A stretch of DNA of 64,000 bases, from positions 1 through 64,000 of the forward strand of contig NZ_QUCY01000003.1 in NCBI RefSeq assembly GCF_003474385.1, written 5' to 3'. Positions 10,651-19,411 of the stretch are shown in pieces (positions within the stretch are counted from its first letter, which is position 1; the number at the start of each line of letters is the position of its first letter). Made by a program: the position numbers and the translations under genes. The notes beneath the pieces were generated by a model. It saw only the letters and a list, made by a program, of their open reading frames with translations. It made no database searches and was not told the DNA's origin. This DNA is from Senegalimassilia sp003474385 (GTDB taxonomy: Bacteria > Actinomycetota > Coriobacteriia > Coriobacteriales > Eggerthellaceae).

Positions 10651-11511
10651 ATGCAGACAGGGTATTTCAGCGCCGCATGGAACGATGTGAAGAGCTCACA
10701 GGGCTGGCTGGGGAAGATGTTCCTGTTAGGCCTTATCGCGTTCATCCCGGTGTTCGGCCCGGTGGTGCTGTTGGGCTATGCGTTCGGCTGGGCTCGCGAC
10801 ATCGCATGGGGCGTGCATATGCCCATGCCTGCGCGAATCTTCGGAAACGAGGACGGCTTGCTGTATCGCCGCGGGCTGATCGTGCTTGCCATTTGCGTTG
10901 TCTGTTGCGTGGTGATCCCGGGTGCGCTTGAAGGCTGCTGGGATGCGCTTGCGGGGCGCGGTTTGAGCAACGTTTCGCATGCCGTTTGGGGCGGTGCCGG
11001 CGGTGCTGCGATAGTGAGCCCGGTGTATTCCCTGTTCAGCCTTGCGGTTTCCTTGGCATCCGTCATGTTCTTCCTGGTGGCCTCCATGCGTGCGAGCATC
11101 TATGGCAGGTTGGGGCCTGGTTTTCAGGTTCCGCGTCTGTGGGCTATGATGCGCCACGACATGAAGGGCTTGCTGCGGGTTCTCGGGCTTTCCATTGTGC
11201 TCGCCATCGTGCCTGCGGTGGTGACGGGGATTGTCGGGTCGCTTTTGGTCGGGGGCGTTATCGGCGTGGGGGCGTATGGGCTGTTCTCCAACGGTACCGC
11301 GCCTGACATGATGCTTATCGTCGCTGCGGGCATGTGCTTAGTCGTTGTCTGCCTTGCCTTGGCTGTGGTGGTTTCGGCGGCATCGGCGTTCGCGGTGGTG
11401 ATGCAGGCGCGTGCCGTGGGATACTGGACAAGGCAATTCGACGTTCCGGCATGGCGCGGTCAGGATGACTCCATGCCGTTCGAGATGGCGTCCAACGGGG
11501 CGCCGAGATAG
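10651..11511 (+). CDS. DUF4013-like integral membrane protein
   Basis: The 286-residue product has about six hydrophobic segments and the family-like opening GYFSAAWNDVKSSQGWLGKMFLLGLIAFIPVFGPVVLLGYAFGWARDIAWG, with paired helices and a short C-terminal cytoplasmic tail. Members of DUF4013 are common in Coriobacteriia and Firmicutes; their role is not established. The start at 10651 has GGAAGGAAG upstream; the frame is open further back but without a site. It precedes a radical SAM gene by only 8 bp, so the two are probably co-transcribed. Confidence 0.8.
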   Translation: MQTGYFSAAWNDVKSSQGWLGKMFLLGLIAFIPVFGPVVLLGYAFGWARDIAWGVHMPMPARIFGNEDGLLYRRGLIVLAICVVCCVVIPGALEGCWDALAGRGLSNVSHAVWGGAGGAAIVSPVYSLFSLAVSLASVMFFLVASMRASIYGRLGPGFQVPRLWAMMRHDMKGLLRVLGLSIVLAIVPAVVTGIVGSLLVGGVIGVGAYGLFSNGTAPDMMLIVAAGMCLVVVCLALAVVVSAASAFAVVMQARAVGYWTRQFDVPAWRGQDDSMPFEMASNGAPR

Positions 11512-11519
11512 GCGGTTCC

Positions 11520-13949
11520 GTGAAACAAGGGAATAGAGGCCAAGGGTCGCGTGGCGTATCCGATGGGCAAGCCGGCAGCCGAAGCGGCAAGCCGTCGCGC
11601 CGCGGAGGCGCGCAGGATAGCGTGAGCGCAGCTCGTCGCAGCCTAGGGAAACAGGGCAAACGAAACGAGTTGGGGAAGCAGGGTTCCCAGCATGCGTTGC
11701 GCGAGGATGGGCGCCCGTGCGAAGGCGCTAACGCTGACGCGGGCCGTCGTGGCTCGAAGAAGGCGCACGGCTCGGGCAGGCCGCAGGGTGCGTTCAAGTC
11801 GAACAAACCGCAATGCTCCCGAGATTCAGGCAGGCCGCAAAGCTCGCGTGGACAGGGCAAAGCGCGCGCATCGCGCGGCGGTTCCGTGGCGGCGCCAGCA
11901 GCCAAGCAGGCGAAACTGCAAGCATCTCTGCCTCCGCGCAGTGCGTTCTTGCCGGTTAGCCGTGCCGATATGGAGAAGCGCGGTTGGGATTGTTGCGACT
12001 TCGTGTTCGTGTGCGGCGATGCATATGTCGATCATCCCTCGTTCGGCATGGCCATCATCACGCGCCTGCTTGAGGCAAACCACTATAAGGTGGGTGTGAT
12101 CTGCCAGCCCGATTGGCGCGACCCGGAAAGCGTCACGGTGCTGGGAAGGCCCCGGCTGGGTTTCTTGGTTTCCGCCGGTAACATGGACTCGATGGTGAAC
12201 CACTACACGGTTGCCAAGAAGCATCGCAGCACCGATGCGTTCTCGCCCGGCGGCGAGATGGGGCTTCGTCCCGATCGCGCGGCGGTGGTCTACGGAAACT
12301 TGATTCGCCGTACGTACAAGGACGTTCCCATCGTGCTGGGCGGCATCGAGGCATCGCTTCGCCGTTTGGCTCATTATGATTACTGGTCTGACAAGCTGAA
12401 GCGTTCGATCCTGCTTGACTCCGGCGCCGACCTGGTCAGTTACGGCATGGGCGAGCATTCCATCGTGGAGATCGCCGATGCGCTGGCGGCTGGGCTCGAC
12501 GTGTCCGACATCACGTTCATCGACGGCACGGTGTATCGCGCGAAAACGCTTGAGCACGTGTACGATTACGAGCTGCTGCCCTCGTTCGATAGCATGCAAA
12601 AGGATAACCTCGAGTATGCCCGCAGCTTCAACGTGCAGTACGGCAACAGCGACCCCTTCACGGGAAAACGCCTGGTGGAACCATATTCCGACCATGAGTT
12701 CGTGGTGCAGAACCCGCCGAGTAAACCGCTGACCACCTCGGAGATGGACGCGGTGTACCGTTTGCCGTATGCGCGCGCGTATCACCCCATGTACGAGGAA
12801 GCCGGCGGCATCCCGGCCATCCGCGAGGTGAAGTTCAGCCTGACCAGCAATCGCGGCTGCTTTGGCGAGTGCGCGTTTTGCGCGCTGACGTTCCATCAGG
12901 GGCGCATTGTGCAGGTGCGAAGCCATGAGTCCATCGTGGAAGAGGCGAAGCAGATGATCGCCGACCCGGAGTTCAAGGGCTACATCCATGACGTGGGCGG
13001 CCCCACGGCGGACTATCGCCACCCTGCGTGCGATGCGCAGCTGCGCCGCGGCGCCTGCCGCAACAAGCATTGCCTGACGCCGCAGCCGTGCCGCAAGTTG
13101 AACGCCGACCATACGGATTACCTGCAGTTATTGCGCGAGCTGCGCGAACTGCCGGGGGTGAAGAAGGTGTTCGTGCGCTCGGGTATCCGCTTCGACTACG
13201 TGTTAGCCGACCGTGCCAAGGGCGAGGCGTTCGTGCGCGAGCTGTGCGAGCACCATGTGAGCGGGCAGCTGCGCGTGGCGCCCGAGCATGTTTCCAACGC
13301 CGTGCTCGGCGTGATGGGCAAGCCGCAACATCAGGTGTACGAGAAGTTCGTGAAGCTGTTCCAGCAGGCCAACGACGCCTGCGGGCTGAAGCAGTTCGTG
13401 GTGCCGTACCTGATGTCGTCGCACCCCGGCAGCACGCTCGATGAGGCCATCGAGCTGGCGGAATACGTGCGCGACATGGGGTTCAATCCCGAGCAGGTGC
13501 AGGATTTCTACCCCACGCCGTCCACCATGTCCACGGCCATGTACTTCACGGGCGTGGACCCGCGCACCATGGAGCGCGTGTTCGTGCCGAAAAGCCCGCA
13601 CGAGAAGGCGCTGCAGCGCGCGCTCATCCAGTATCGTGACCCGAAGAACCACGACCTGGTGATGGAGGCGCTGCGCAAGGCGGGTCGCGCCGACTTGATC
13701 GGGTTCGGGCCGAAGTGCCTGATCAGGCCTTATAAGAGCGAAGGCGGGTACGGCGCTGGCGCGAAGAAGGGCGTGGCGGGCGCGAAGAACGCGACTCGAG
13801 GGGCGAAGGCCCGTGAAGGCGGCCGGGGCTCCGGCGGCCATGGCGCGGCTGGTGCCGGCAAGCGCGGCCAGGGTTCGGGTGGCAGGGGCGCTTCCGGTGG
13901 CCGCGGCGGCAAAGGCAACGGATCGCGTGGGAAAGCGCCCCGACGCTAG
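11520..13949 (+). CDS. YgiQ-family radical SAM protein
   Basis: The 809-residue product carries a complete YgiQ core. It begins near residue 140 (FLPVSRADMEKRGWDCCDFVFVCGDAYVDHPSFG), has the B12-binding-like N domain, then the radical SAM cluster motif CFGECAFC (CxxxCxxC) and a third Cys-rich stretch (CDAQLRRGACRNKHCLTPQPCRKL). The family is widespread; its substrate is unknown. Two low-complexity extensions are odd: residues 1-135 are rich in Arg, Gly, Ser and Lys, and the last 60 or so are Gly/Arg/Lys repeats resembling RGG boxes of RNA-binding proteins. The GTG at 11520 has only a weak binding site, so a start further in, nearer the conserved core, is possible. Confidence 0.88.
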   Translation: MKQGNRGQGSRGVSDGQAGSRSGKPSRRGGAQDSVSAARRSLGKQGKRNELGKQGSQHALREDGRPCEGANADAGRRGSKKAHGSGRPQGAFKSNKPQCSRDSGRPQSSRGQGKARASRGGSVAAPAAKQAKLQASLPPRSAFLPVSRADMEKRGWDCCDFVFVCGDAYVDHPSFGMAIITRLLEANHYKVGVICQPDWRDPESVTVLGRPRLGFLVSAGNMDSMVNHYTVAKKHRSTDAFSPGGEMGLRPDRAAVVYGNLIRRTYKDVPIVLGGIEASLRRLAHYDYWSDKLKRSILLDSGADLVSYGMGEHSIVEIADALAAGLDVSDITFIDGTVYRAKTLEHVYDYELLPSFDSMQKDNLEYARSFNVQYGNSDPFTGKRLVEPYSDHEFVVQNPPSKPLTTSEMDAVYRLPYARAYHPMYEEAGGIPAIREVKFSLTSNRGCFGECAFCALTFHQGRIVQVRSHESIVEEAKQMIADPEFKGYIHDVGGPTADYRHPACDAQLRRGACRNKHCLTPQPCRKLNADHTDYLQLLRELRELPGVKKVFVRSGIRFDYVLADRAKGEAFVRELCEHHVSGQLRVAPEHVSNAVLGVMGKPQHQVYEKFVKLFQQANDACGLKQFVVPYLMSSHPGSTLDEAIELAEYVRDMGFNPEQVQDFYPTPSTMSTAMYFTGVDPRTMERVFVPKSPHEKALQRALIQYRDPKNHDLVMEALRKAGRADLIGFGPKCLIRPYKSEGGYGAGAKKGVAGAKNATRGAKAREGGRGSGGHGAAGAGKRGQGSGGRGASGGRGGKGNGSRGKAPRR

Positions 13950-13982
13950 CTGAATCACAGCATATTCCCTAGGTGGAGAGGG

Positions 13983-13988
13983 TATACT
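13983..13988 (+). promoter_or_regulatory. Promoter -10 (TATACT) of the Rrf2 regulator gene
   Basis: TATACTATAA lies about 80 bp before the Rrf2 start. The -35 is poor. An upstream ATTCCCTAGG (13964-13973) resembles bases upstream of the cysK -10 region, which might mark a shared regulator site. Confidence 0.5.
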
Positions 13989-14064
13989 ATAAGGGTTGCA
14001 ATCAACGGCGTCGGCGCTTGAGCCGCTGACGCCTTGCCTCTGTGGAAGAAAGGCGGCAGCGCGC

Positions 14065-14502
14065 ATGAAAATCTCAACGAAGGGTCTGTACGCGGTTCGT
14101 TTGATGCTGTATCTGGCGGAACACGACGGCGGTGGCCCCGTGTCGCTGAAGGAAGTGTCCGAATCGCTGGGCATCTCGAAGAAGTACCTGGAGCAGATCG
14201 TGTCGAACGTGGTCACGGCGAAGCTGGTGCGTTCGGTGCGCGGCGCCGCCGGCGGCTATCAGCTGGCGAAGCCGGCTAGCGTGATCACCGTGCTGGACGT
14301 GCTGCGGGTCACCGAGGGCTCGCTTGCGCCGGCATCGTGCCTGGAAGATGACACCTTCGACTGCAATATGCCGGTTCCCTGTATGGAGCTGGGCGTATGG
14401 CGTGGGCTGTATAAGGTGATCAACGAGTATCTGGGCGGTATCACGCTGCAGAGCATCATCGACGAGCATTCGGCGGTTGCAGCGGACAGTTATTCGATCT
14501 AA
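14065..14502 (+). CDS. Rrf2-family transcriptional regulator, possible Fe-S sensor
   Basis: The 145-residue product is a full-length Rrf2 protein: MKISTKGLYAVRLMLYLAEH, a winged helix with SLKEVSESLGISKKYLEQIVSNV, and the wing VRGAAGGYQLAKP. Three cysteines at 92, 100 and 106 form a CX7CX5C pattern like the [2Fe-2S] or [4Fe-4S] ligands of IscR and NsrR, though with wider first spacing. It lies 201 bp before cysK in the same direction, which suggests it controls cysteine synthesis in the manner of CymR, or couples it to Fe-S status. The ATG at 14065 starts the conserved domain; the open frame extends back to 13996 across the promoter. The exact sensory role is inference. Confidence 0.85.
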   Translation: MKISTKGLYAVRLMLYLAEHDGGGPVSLKEVSESLGISKKYLEQIVSNVVTAKLVRSVRGAAGGYQLAKPASVITVLDVLRVTEGSLAPASCLEDDTFDCNMPVPCMELGVWRGLYKVINEYLGGITLQSIIDEHSAVAADSYSI

Positions 14503-14611
14503 CGGAAGGGCGTGAGCGTTCAAGCTTGCGCCCTTTTCGCTATTTACCTGGAGAAACGGCATATAACCCACCAAACCACCGGAAATACGGGATAATATTT
14601 TGAAATAGATA

Positions 14612-14639
14612 TTGACATTGCCTAGAGACATAGTAGGAT
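14612..14639 (+). promoter_or_regulatory. Promoter of cysK
   Basis: TTGACA (14612-14617) and TAGGAT (14634-14639) are separated by 16 bp. CCTAG at 14621-14625, between them, matches CCTAG upstream of the Rrf2 gene and is a candidate operator core. Confidence 0.65.
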
Positions 14640-14703
14640 AACAGGCATGAAAATGGCGTTCCGCACGTGGCAATCAACGGCGGACAAGCGAGAGAGGAAC
14701 ATC

Positions 14704-15633
14704 ATGACCATCCACAAGAGCGTGTCCGAGTTGATCGGCGGCACCCCGTTGGTGGAGCTGTCCAACTACGAGAAGAACCATAACCTTGAGGCCACCATCG
14801 TGGGCAAGGTGGAGCTGTTCAACCCTGCCGGCTCGGTGAAGGACCGTATCGCGAAGGCGATGCTCGACCAGGCCGAGGCCGAAGGCAAGCTGGATGCCGA
14901 CACCGTCATCATCGAGCCGACCTCCGGCAACACCGGCATCGGCTTGTGCTCGCTGGCTGCTGCGCGCGGCAACCGCATCATCATCACCATGCCCGAAACC
15001 ATGTCGGTCGAGCGCCGCAACCTTATGAAGGCATATGGCGCCGAGCTGGTGCTGACCGATGGCAGCAAGGGCATGAAGGGCGCCATCGCCCGCGCATCCG
15101 AGCTGGCAGAGGAGATCCCGAACTCGTTCATCCCCAGCCAGTTCACGAACCCGGCCAACCCTGCCGTCCACGAGCGTACCACCGGCCCCGAGATCTGGGC
15201 GGACACCGACGGCAAGGTGGACATCCTGGTCGCCGGCGTGGGCACCGGCGGCACGCTTTCCGGCACGGGCAAGTATCTGAAGTCGCAGAACCCCGACATC
15301 AAGGTGGTCGCTGTGGAGCCCGCCGGCTCCCCGGTGCTGAGCGAGGGCCATGGCGGCGCGCACAAGATCCAGGGCATTGGCGCGGGCTTCGTGCCCGACA
15401 CGCTGGACCAGTCGGTCTATGACGAGGTAATGCCCATCACCGACGAGGAGGCGTTCCAGGCCGGTCGCGAGCTGGCAGGTAAGGATGGCCTGCTGGTGGG
15501 CATCTCCTCCGGCGCCGCGGTTGCCGCCGCAACGAAGCTGGCGCAGCGTCCCGAGAACAAGGGCAAGCTGATCGTGGCGGTGCTCCCCGACACCGGCGAG
15601 CGTTACCTGTCTACGGCAATGTTCAACTTCTAG
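14704..15633 (+). CDS. cysK: Cysteine synthase A (O-acetylserine sulfhydrylase)
   Basis: This PLP enzyme makes cysteine from O-acetylserine and sulfide. The 309-residue product has the usual length. It shows SELIGGTPLVEL near the start, the PLP lysine Lys46 in NPAGSVKDRIA, the substrate loop EPTSGNTGIG, the phosphate-binding GVGTGGTLSGTGKYLK, and GISSGAAVAAA with PDTGERYLST at the end. The ATG at 14704 has GAGAGG upstream; an earlier in-frame ATG at 14647 lies in the presumed leader. The adjacent Rrf2 gene is its likely regulator. Confidence 0.96.
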   Translation: MTIHKSVSELIGGTPLVELSNYEKNHNLEATIVGKVELFNPAGSVKDRIAKAMLDQAEAEGKLDADTVIIEPTSGNTGIGLCSLAAARGNRIIITMPETMSVERRNLMKAYGAELVLTDGSKGMKGAIARASELAEEIPNSFIPSQFTNPANPAVHERTTGPEIWADTDGKVDILVAGVGTGGTLSGTGKYLKSQNPDIKVVAVEPAGSPVLSEGHGGAHKIQGIGAGFVPDTLDQSVYDEVMPITDEEAFQAGRELAGKDGLLVGISSGAAVAAATKLAQRPENKGKLIVAVLPDTGERYLSTAMFNF

Positions 15634-15693
15634 GAAACGCAAGCTGCCTGTTTGCGGCGAAAGCTGCAGGTCGGCGAACATGAGAACTCGGCG

Positions 15694-15727
15694 AAAGCGC
15701 CCCGCTCCAGTTGGAACGGGGCGCTTT
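15694..15727 (+). terminator. Terminator-like hairpin after cysK
   Basis: AAAGCGCCCCG and CGGGGCGCTTT pair perfectly around a 12-nt loop, 60 bp after the cysK stop. Only three T follow the GC stem. Confidence 0.7.
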
Positions 15728-15966
15728 GCGCGTTAAGCGGCCTTTTGCGGTGGTTGTGGGCTACGTTCTCGTTACGGTTCGTTCGTCGATTGCCGCACCT
15801 GCGCGACCTTGGGTACAATAAAGAAATAGCGTGGGGACGGGGAGCCCGCCCAAGGCGATAGGGGCGGAGTGTCCATCTATCGCGAAAGAGGCGGAGAGCC
15901 CGCCTAGTGCGATAACGACGGGCAAGCCCGTCTTGCGTGAAAGATTATCGGGGAAAGGGGCTCATC
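15728..15966. other. Leader region of the HdeD-like gene
   Basis: No gene is seen. A probable promoter (TTGCCG 15790-15795, 18 bp, TACAAT 15814-15819) is followed by about 140 nt rich in short inverted repeats: GGGAGCCCGCC-like and GAGAGCCCGCC-like blocks each followed by GCGATA, then GACGGGCAAGCCCGTC. This could be a structured leader; I do not recognise a known riboswitch. Confidence 0.4.
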
Positions 15967-16491
15967 ATGAGCGCGAGCAAGCACGATTGGGGATTGATCT
16001 TCGCGGGCGTCGCCTTGGCGGCGGCCGGCTTCTTCTGCATGTTGGCACCGGGGTTGACCATCGTGACCATCGCGGCCGTGGTGGGCGCGTTCTTCCTGGT
16101 GGCGGGCGTGTTTGACATCATCAGCTACATCAGGCTGCGCAATATCATGCCGCGTAGCGGCTGGGAGCTTGCCTACGCCATCATCGACGTGCTGCTAGGT
16201 CTGATCTTCTTGCTGCATCCGCTTGCGTTCTCCGCGGTGGTGCCGTGGCTGGTGGGCGTGTGCTTCGTGGCGTTCGGCGTGTTCGAGGTAATCGCGTCGG
16301 TGAAGGCGCACGGCTGGGGCGTGCCGATGTGGGGATGGGCCCTGTTCAGCGGCGTGCTGAACGTGCTGTGCGGCATTGCGTTCTTCGTCATGCCCCAGAT
16401 GCTCAGCATATTCTTGGCCATCATCCTGCTGGTGCGCGCTGCAACCCTGATGGTGTACGGCTGGAACACGGGCCGCTATATCGCTATGTAG
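15967..16491 (+). CDS. HdeD/DUF308-like membrane protein
   Basis: The 174-residue product has six evenly spaced hydrophobic helices and the internal repeat GVALAAAGFFCMLAPGLTIVTIAAVVGAFFLVAGVFDIIS, typical of the HdeD/DUF308 family of small membrane proteins, linked in Escherichia coli to acid resistance. The helices fall into three similar pairs, as in the family. The start at 15967 has AAAGGGG upstream. It is monocistronic by position. The physiological role here is unknown. Confidence 0.85.
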   Translation: MSASKHDWGLIFAGVALAAAGFFCMLAPGLTIVTIAAVVGAFFLVAGVFDIISYIRLRNIMPRSGWELAYAIIDVLLGLIFLLHPLAFSAVVPWLVGVCFVAFGVFEVIASVKAHGWGVPMWGWALFSGVLNVLCGIAFFVMPQMLSIFLAIILLVRAATLMVYGWNTGRYIAM

Positions 16492-16800
16492 CGCTGCGGG
16501 TTTGCCCGCGGGTAAGTAGGAAAGCGGGTCGGCCGGCGCGCCGGGGGAAGACGTGTTCGTCCGGTAGCGCTCTGGCTGGCGGTCGGGCAAAGGCATGTGG
16601 GCTGCGTCGGGTTTCGGCTGGCGCTGCGCGCGCGTGATAAAATCGCAACGGAAAAATGGGCCTCGGGCATGTGCCCGAGGCTTTCTTGTCGGCGGGCATC
16701 GCGCGGTTGCGCGGCGTCGTGCCGGACGAAGTGGCAGATGGAGCTGCGAACGGGGCAGCGGCAGAAGCTGTGGACGAAGCGGCGAGCGAAAGGGCTTGAG
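16492..16800. other. Gap between the HdeD-like gene and ligA
   Basis: No gene is supported. It contains one terminator-like hairpin at 16660-16687. The frame upstream of ligA is open across this gap, but the hairpin and a better start at 16801 argue against its use. Confidence 0.5.
16660..16687 (+). terminator. Rho-independent terminator upstream of ligA
   Basis: GCCTCGGGCA and TGCCCGAGGC pair around TG and are followed by TTTCTT. It probably ends transcripts from the HdeD-like gene, or acts as an attenuator if transcription enters ligA from upstream. Confidence 0.75.
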
Positions 16801-19062
16801 ATGGCGAATGAGCAGGTGGACGGCCAGATGAGCGATCGGGCGAACGGGCAAGCGACCGACGGGGCAAGCGACCTGACGGGCGGCCAGATGGGCAACTCCG
16901 CAAGCGACCAAATGGGCAACCAGGTCATCGAGCAGCAGTCCCTGCTAAGCGGGGAGGCGCTGGCGGAGGTGACCGGCGATCCGGCGGCGCGCATCGAGGC
17001 GCTGCGCCGCGAGATCGAGCACAACAGCTATCTGTACTACGCCAAGGACGCGCCCGCCATCAGCGACGCCGCGTTCGATTCGCTGATGCGCGAGCTGCGC
17101 GCGCTCGAGGCGGCGCACCCCGAGCTCATCGACCCGTCCAGCCCCACGCAGCGCGTGGGCGGTTACGTGGGCGAGCAGTTCGCGCCCATTCAGCATGAGC
17201 GCCGCATGTACTCGCTCGACGATGCCATGGGCGCCGAGGAGCTCGACGAATGGCTGGCGCGCGTCAAGGAATTCTTCGGCACCATCCCCGAGCTGGTGTG
17301 CGAGCTGAAGATCGACGGCTCGTCGGTGGCGTTCACCTACGAGGGCGGCCGCCTTATCCGCGCGGCAACGCGCGGCGACGGCACCACGGGTGAGGACATC
17401 ACGGTGAACGTGCGCACAGTGAAGGATGTGCCGTTGCGTCTGCGCGACGGCGCCATGGCCGGCATCCGTGACACCGACGTTTCCATCGAGCTGCGCGGCG
17501 AATGCTACATGCCCAAGACTAGCTTTGAAGCGCTCAATGCAGCTGCCGAGGCCAACGGCAAGCAGCCGTTCGCCAATCCGCGCAACGCAGCCGCCGGCAG
17601 CCTTCGCCAGAAGGATCCTCAGATCACGGCGCACCGTGATCTGTCCACGTTCGTGTATGCCGTGGGCGACGAGCGCAAGCTGGTGGCGGAAACGCAGTGG
17701 GACCTGCTCACATGGCTGGGCGAGGCGGGATTCCATGTGAATCCCGACATCGCGTTGGTGACCAGCGCGGAGGAGGTGCACGAGTTCTGCCGCAAAAGCC
17801 TGGAGCGCCGCGATGCGCTGCCCTACGACATCGACGGCGTGGTAGTGAAGGTGAACTCGTTCGCGCAGCAGGAGGCCATGGGCTACACGGCCCGCGCGCC
17901 GCGCTGGGCCATCGCGTTCAAGTTCCCGCCCGAGGAGAAGACCACGCTTTTGCGCGATATCACCGTGCAGGTGGGCCGTACGGGCAAGCTGACGCCGGTG
18001 GCGGAGATGAATCCGGTGCTGGTGGCGGGCTCGACCGTGGCACGCGCAACGCTGCATAACGAGGACGAGGTGCTGCGCAAGGACGTGCGCGTGGGCGACA
18101 CGGTCATCGTGCGCAAGGCCGGCGACGTGATCCCCGAGGTGCTGGGCCCCGTGCTCAGCCTGCGCCCCGACGATGCGCGGTCCTGGAGCATGCCCAAGGA
18201 GTGCCCGAGCTGCGGCAGCCCCGTGGTCCGCGAGGACGGCGAGGCCGATTATCGCTGCATTTCCATTGATTGCCCTGCTCAGGCGCTTGAGCGGTTGCTG
18301 CATTGGGCTAGCCGCGGTGCCATGGACATCGACGGCATGGGCGAGGAGATCGTGCGCCGCCTGGTGGAATCCGGCCGCGTCAGCGACGTGGCGGATTACT
18401 ACACGCTCGACGAGGTGGAGCTGGCGCAGCTGCAGACGGGCCGCACGAACAAAGAAGGCGAGCCGATCTGCCTGGGGCAGACCATCGCGAAGAAGCTGGT
18501 GGCGGCCATCGACGAGTCGCGTACTCGTCCGTTCGCCCGCCCGCTGTTCGGCCTGGGCATGCGTCACGTGGGCAAAACCATGGCCGAAACGCTGGCGCGC
18601 GCGTTCCCGAGCATGAATGCGCTGATGGCGGCTACCGAGGAGCAGCTGGCGGCGGTGGACGGCGTGGGCCCGAAGATCGCGCATTCCACGTACCTGTTCC
18701 TGCGCACGCCCGACAACGTGCAGGTCATCGAGCGATTGGCGAAGCACGGCGTGCGCCTGGCCGACGACGTGGACGCGCAGGCCGCCGACGCGCTGCCGCA
18801 AACGCTCGAGGGACTGACGTTCGTGCTGACCGGCAGCCTGACGCAAAGCGGCATGAAGCGCGACGAGGCCGGTGCGGCGCTGAAGGCCCGCGGTGCGAAG
18901 GTGTCGGGCAGCGTGTCGAAGAAGACCAGCTTCGTGGTTGCCGGCGAGGCGGCGGGCAGCAAGTACGACAAGGCCGTGGCGCTGGGCGTCCCCGTGCTGG
19001 ACGAGGCCGCGCTGCTGCACATCATCGAGACGGGCGAAGTGCCGACGGCGGACAGGGAATAG
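16801..19062 (+). CDS. ligA: NAD-dependent DNA ligase
   Basis: LigA seals nicks in duplex DNA using NAD+ in replication and repair. The 753-residue product holds the Ia domain (RIEALRREIEHNSYLYY), the adenylated Lys170 in ELKIDGSS, the OB fold, a C4 zinc finger (Cys468, 471, 486, 491), helix-hairpin-helix repeats and a C-terminal BRCT domain (about residues 670-750). It is about 80 residues longer than typical because of an N-terminal segment of some 55 polar residues rich in Gln, Asn, Gly and Met before the conserved core. AAAGGG lies just before the ATG at 16801; an ATG nearer the core is not preceded by a clear site. Confidence 0.95.
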   Translation: MANEQVDGQMSDRANGQATDGASDLTGGQMGNSASDQMGNQVIEQQSLLSGEALAEVTGDPAARIEALRREIEHNSYLYYAKDAPAISDAAFDSLMRELRALEAAHPELIDPSSPTQRVGGYVGEQFAPIQHERRMYSLDDAMGAEELDEWLARVKEFFGTIPELVCELKIDGSSVAFTYEGGRLIRAATRGDGTTGEDITVNVRTVKDVPLRLRDGAMAGIRDTDVSIELRGECYMPKTSFEALNAAAEANGKQPFANPRNAAAGSLRQKDPQITAHRDLSTFVYAVGDERKLVAETQWDLLTWLGEAGFHVNPDIALVTSAEEVHEFCRKSLERRDALPYDIDGVVVKVNSFAQQEAMGYTARAPRWAIAFKFPPEEKTTLLRDITVQVGRTGKLTPVAEMNPVLVAGSTVARATLHNEDEVLRKDVRVGDTVIVRKAGDVIPEVLGPVLSLRPDDARSWSMPKECPSCGSPVVREDGEADYRCISIDCPAQALERLLHWASRGAMDIDGMGEEIVRRLVESGRVSDVADYYTLDEVELAQLQTGRTNKEGEPICLGQTIAKKLVAAIDESRTRPFARPLFGLGMRHVGKTMAETLARAFPSMNALMAATEEQLAAVDGVGPKIAHSTYLFLRTPDNVQVIERLAKHGVRLADDVDAQAADALPQTLEGLTFVLTGSLTQSGMKRDEAGAALKARGAKVSGSVSKKTSFVVAGEAAGSKYDKAVALGVPVLDEAALLHIIETGEVPTADRE

Positions 19063-19266
19063 CGCGGCTGCTTCGTCTGTGGCGCTTCGCCGCGTGTTGC
19101 CGGCGTGTGCTGTCGGTGGGCGTTTCTCGCGATGTTTGCCCGCATGGGGCTCTACCGACTGCGGCGCGCGTTTGCTCGCGCCCGCCCCACCTGGGTCGGT
19201 TCGCCGGGTATTGCGCTTACGCAAATCTACCGGGTGCCGGCGTTTCGGGGCCGTTCGCATGAAGGA
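19063..19266. other. Gap after ligA
   Basis: No gene, terminator or repeat of note is seen in these 204 bp; the regulatory region of the next operon begins at 19267. Confidence 0.4.
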
Positions 19267-19345
19267 GTTACGAATTTGAGATTCGTAACATCGAATCGGC
19301 GGGCGCGTCTGCTATAGTGTGTTACGGAATTTCACCTCGTAACAC
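19267..19345 (+). promoter_or_regulatory. Paired inverted-repeat operators and promoter of the ABC transporter operon
   Basis: Two inverted repeats share the half-site GTTACG/CGTAAC. The first is GTTACGAAT (19267-19275) and ATTCGTAAC (19281-19289), a perfect 9-bp repeat with 5-bp spacing. The second is GTGTTACG (19319-19326) and CGTAACAC (19338-19345). Corresponding half-sites are exactly 54 bp apart. The -10 TATAGT (19313-19318) lies between them. This layout is typical of a repressor that binds cooperatively at two sites. Confidence 0.7.
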
Positions 19346-19411
19346 CAGGCGGGCGCGCAATGAAATCGCAGACGTCGCGCGCCTTTGCCTGGTCGATGAA
19401 AGGATTTCTTG

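Noticed and set aside
15820..15966. Riboswitch upstream of the HdeD-like gene
   Set aside because: Several small stems are present, but the sequence does not match any riboswitch core that I can recognise.
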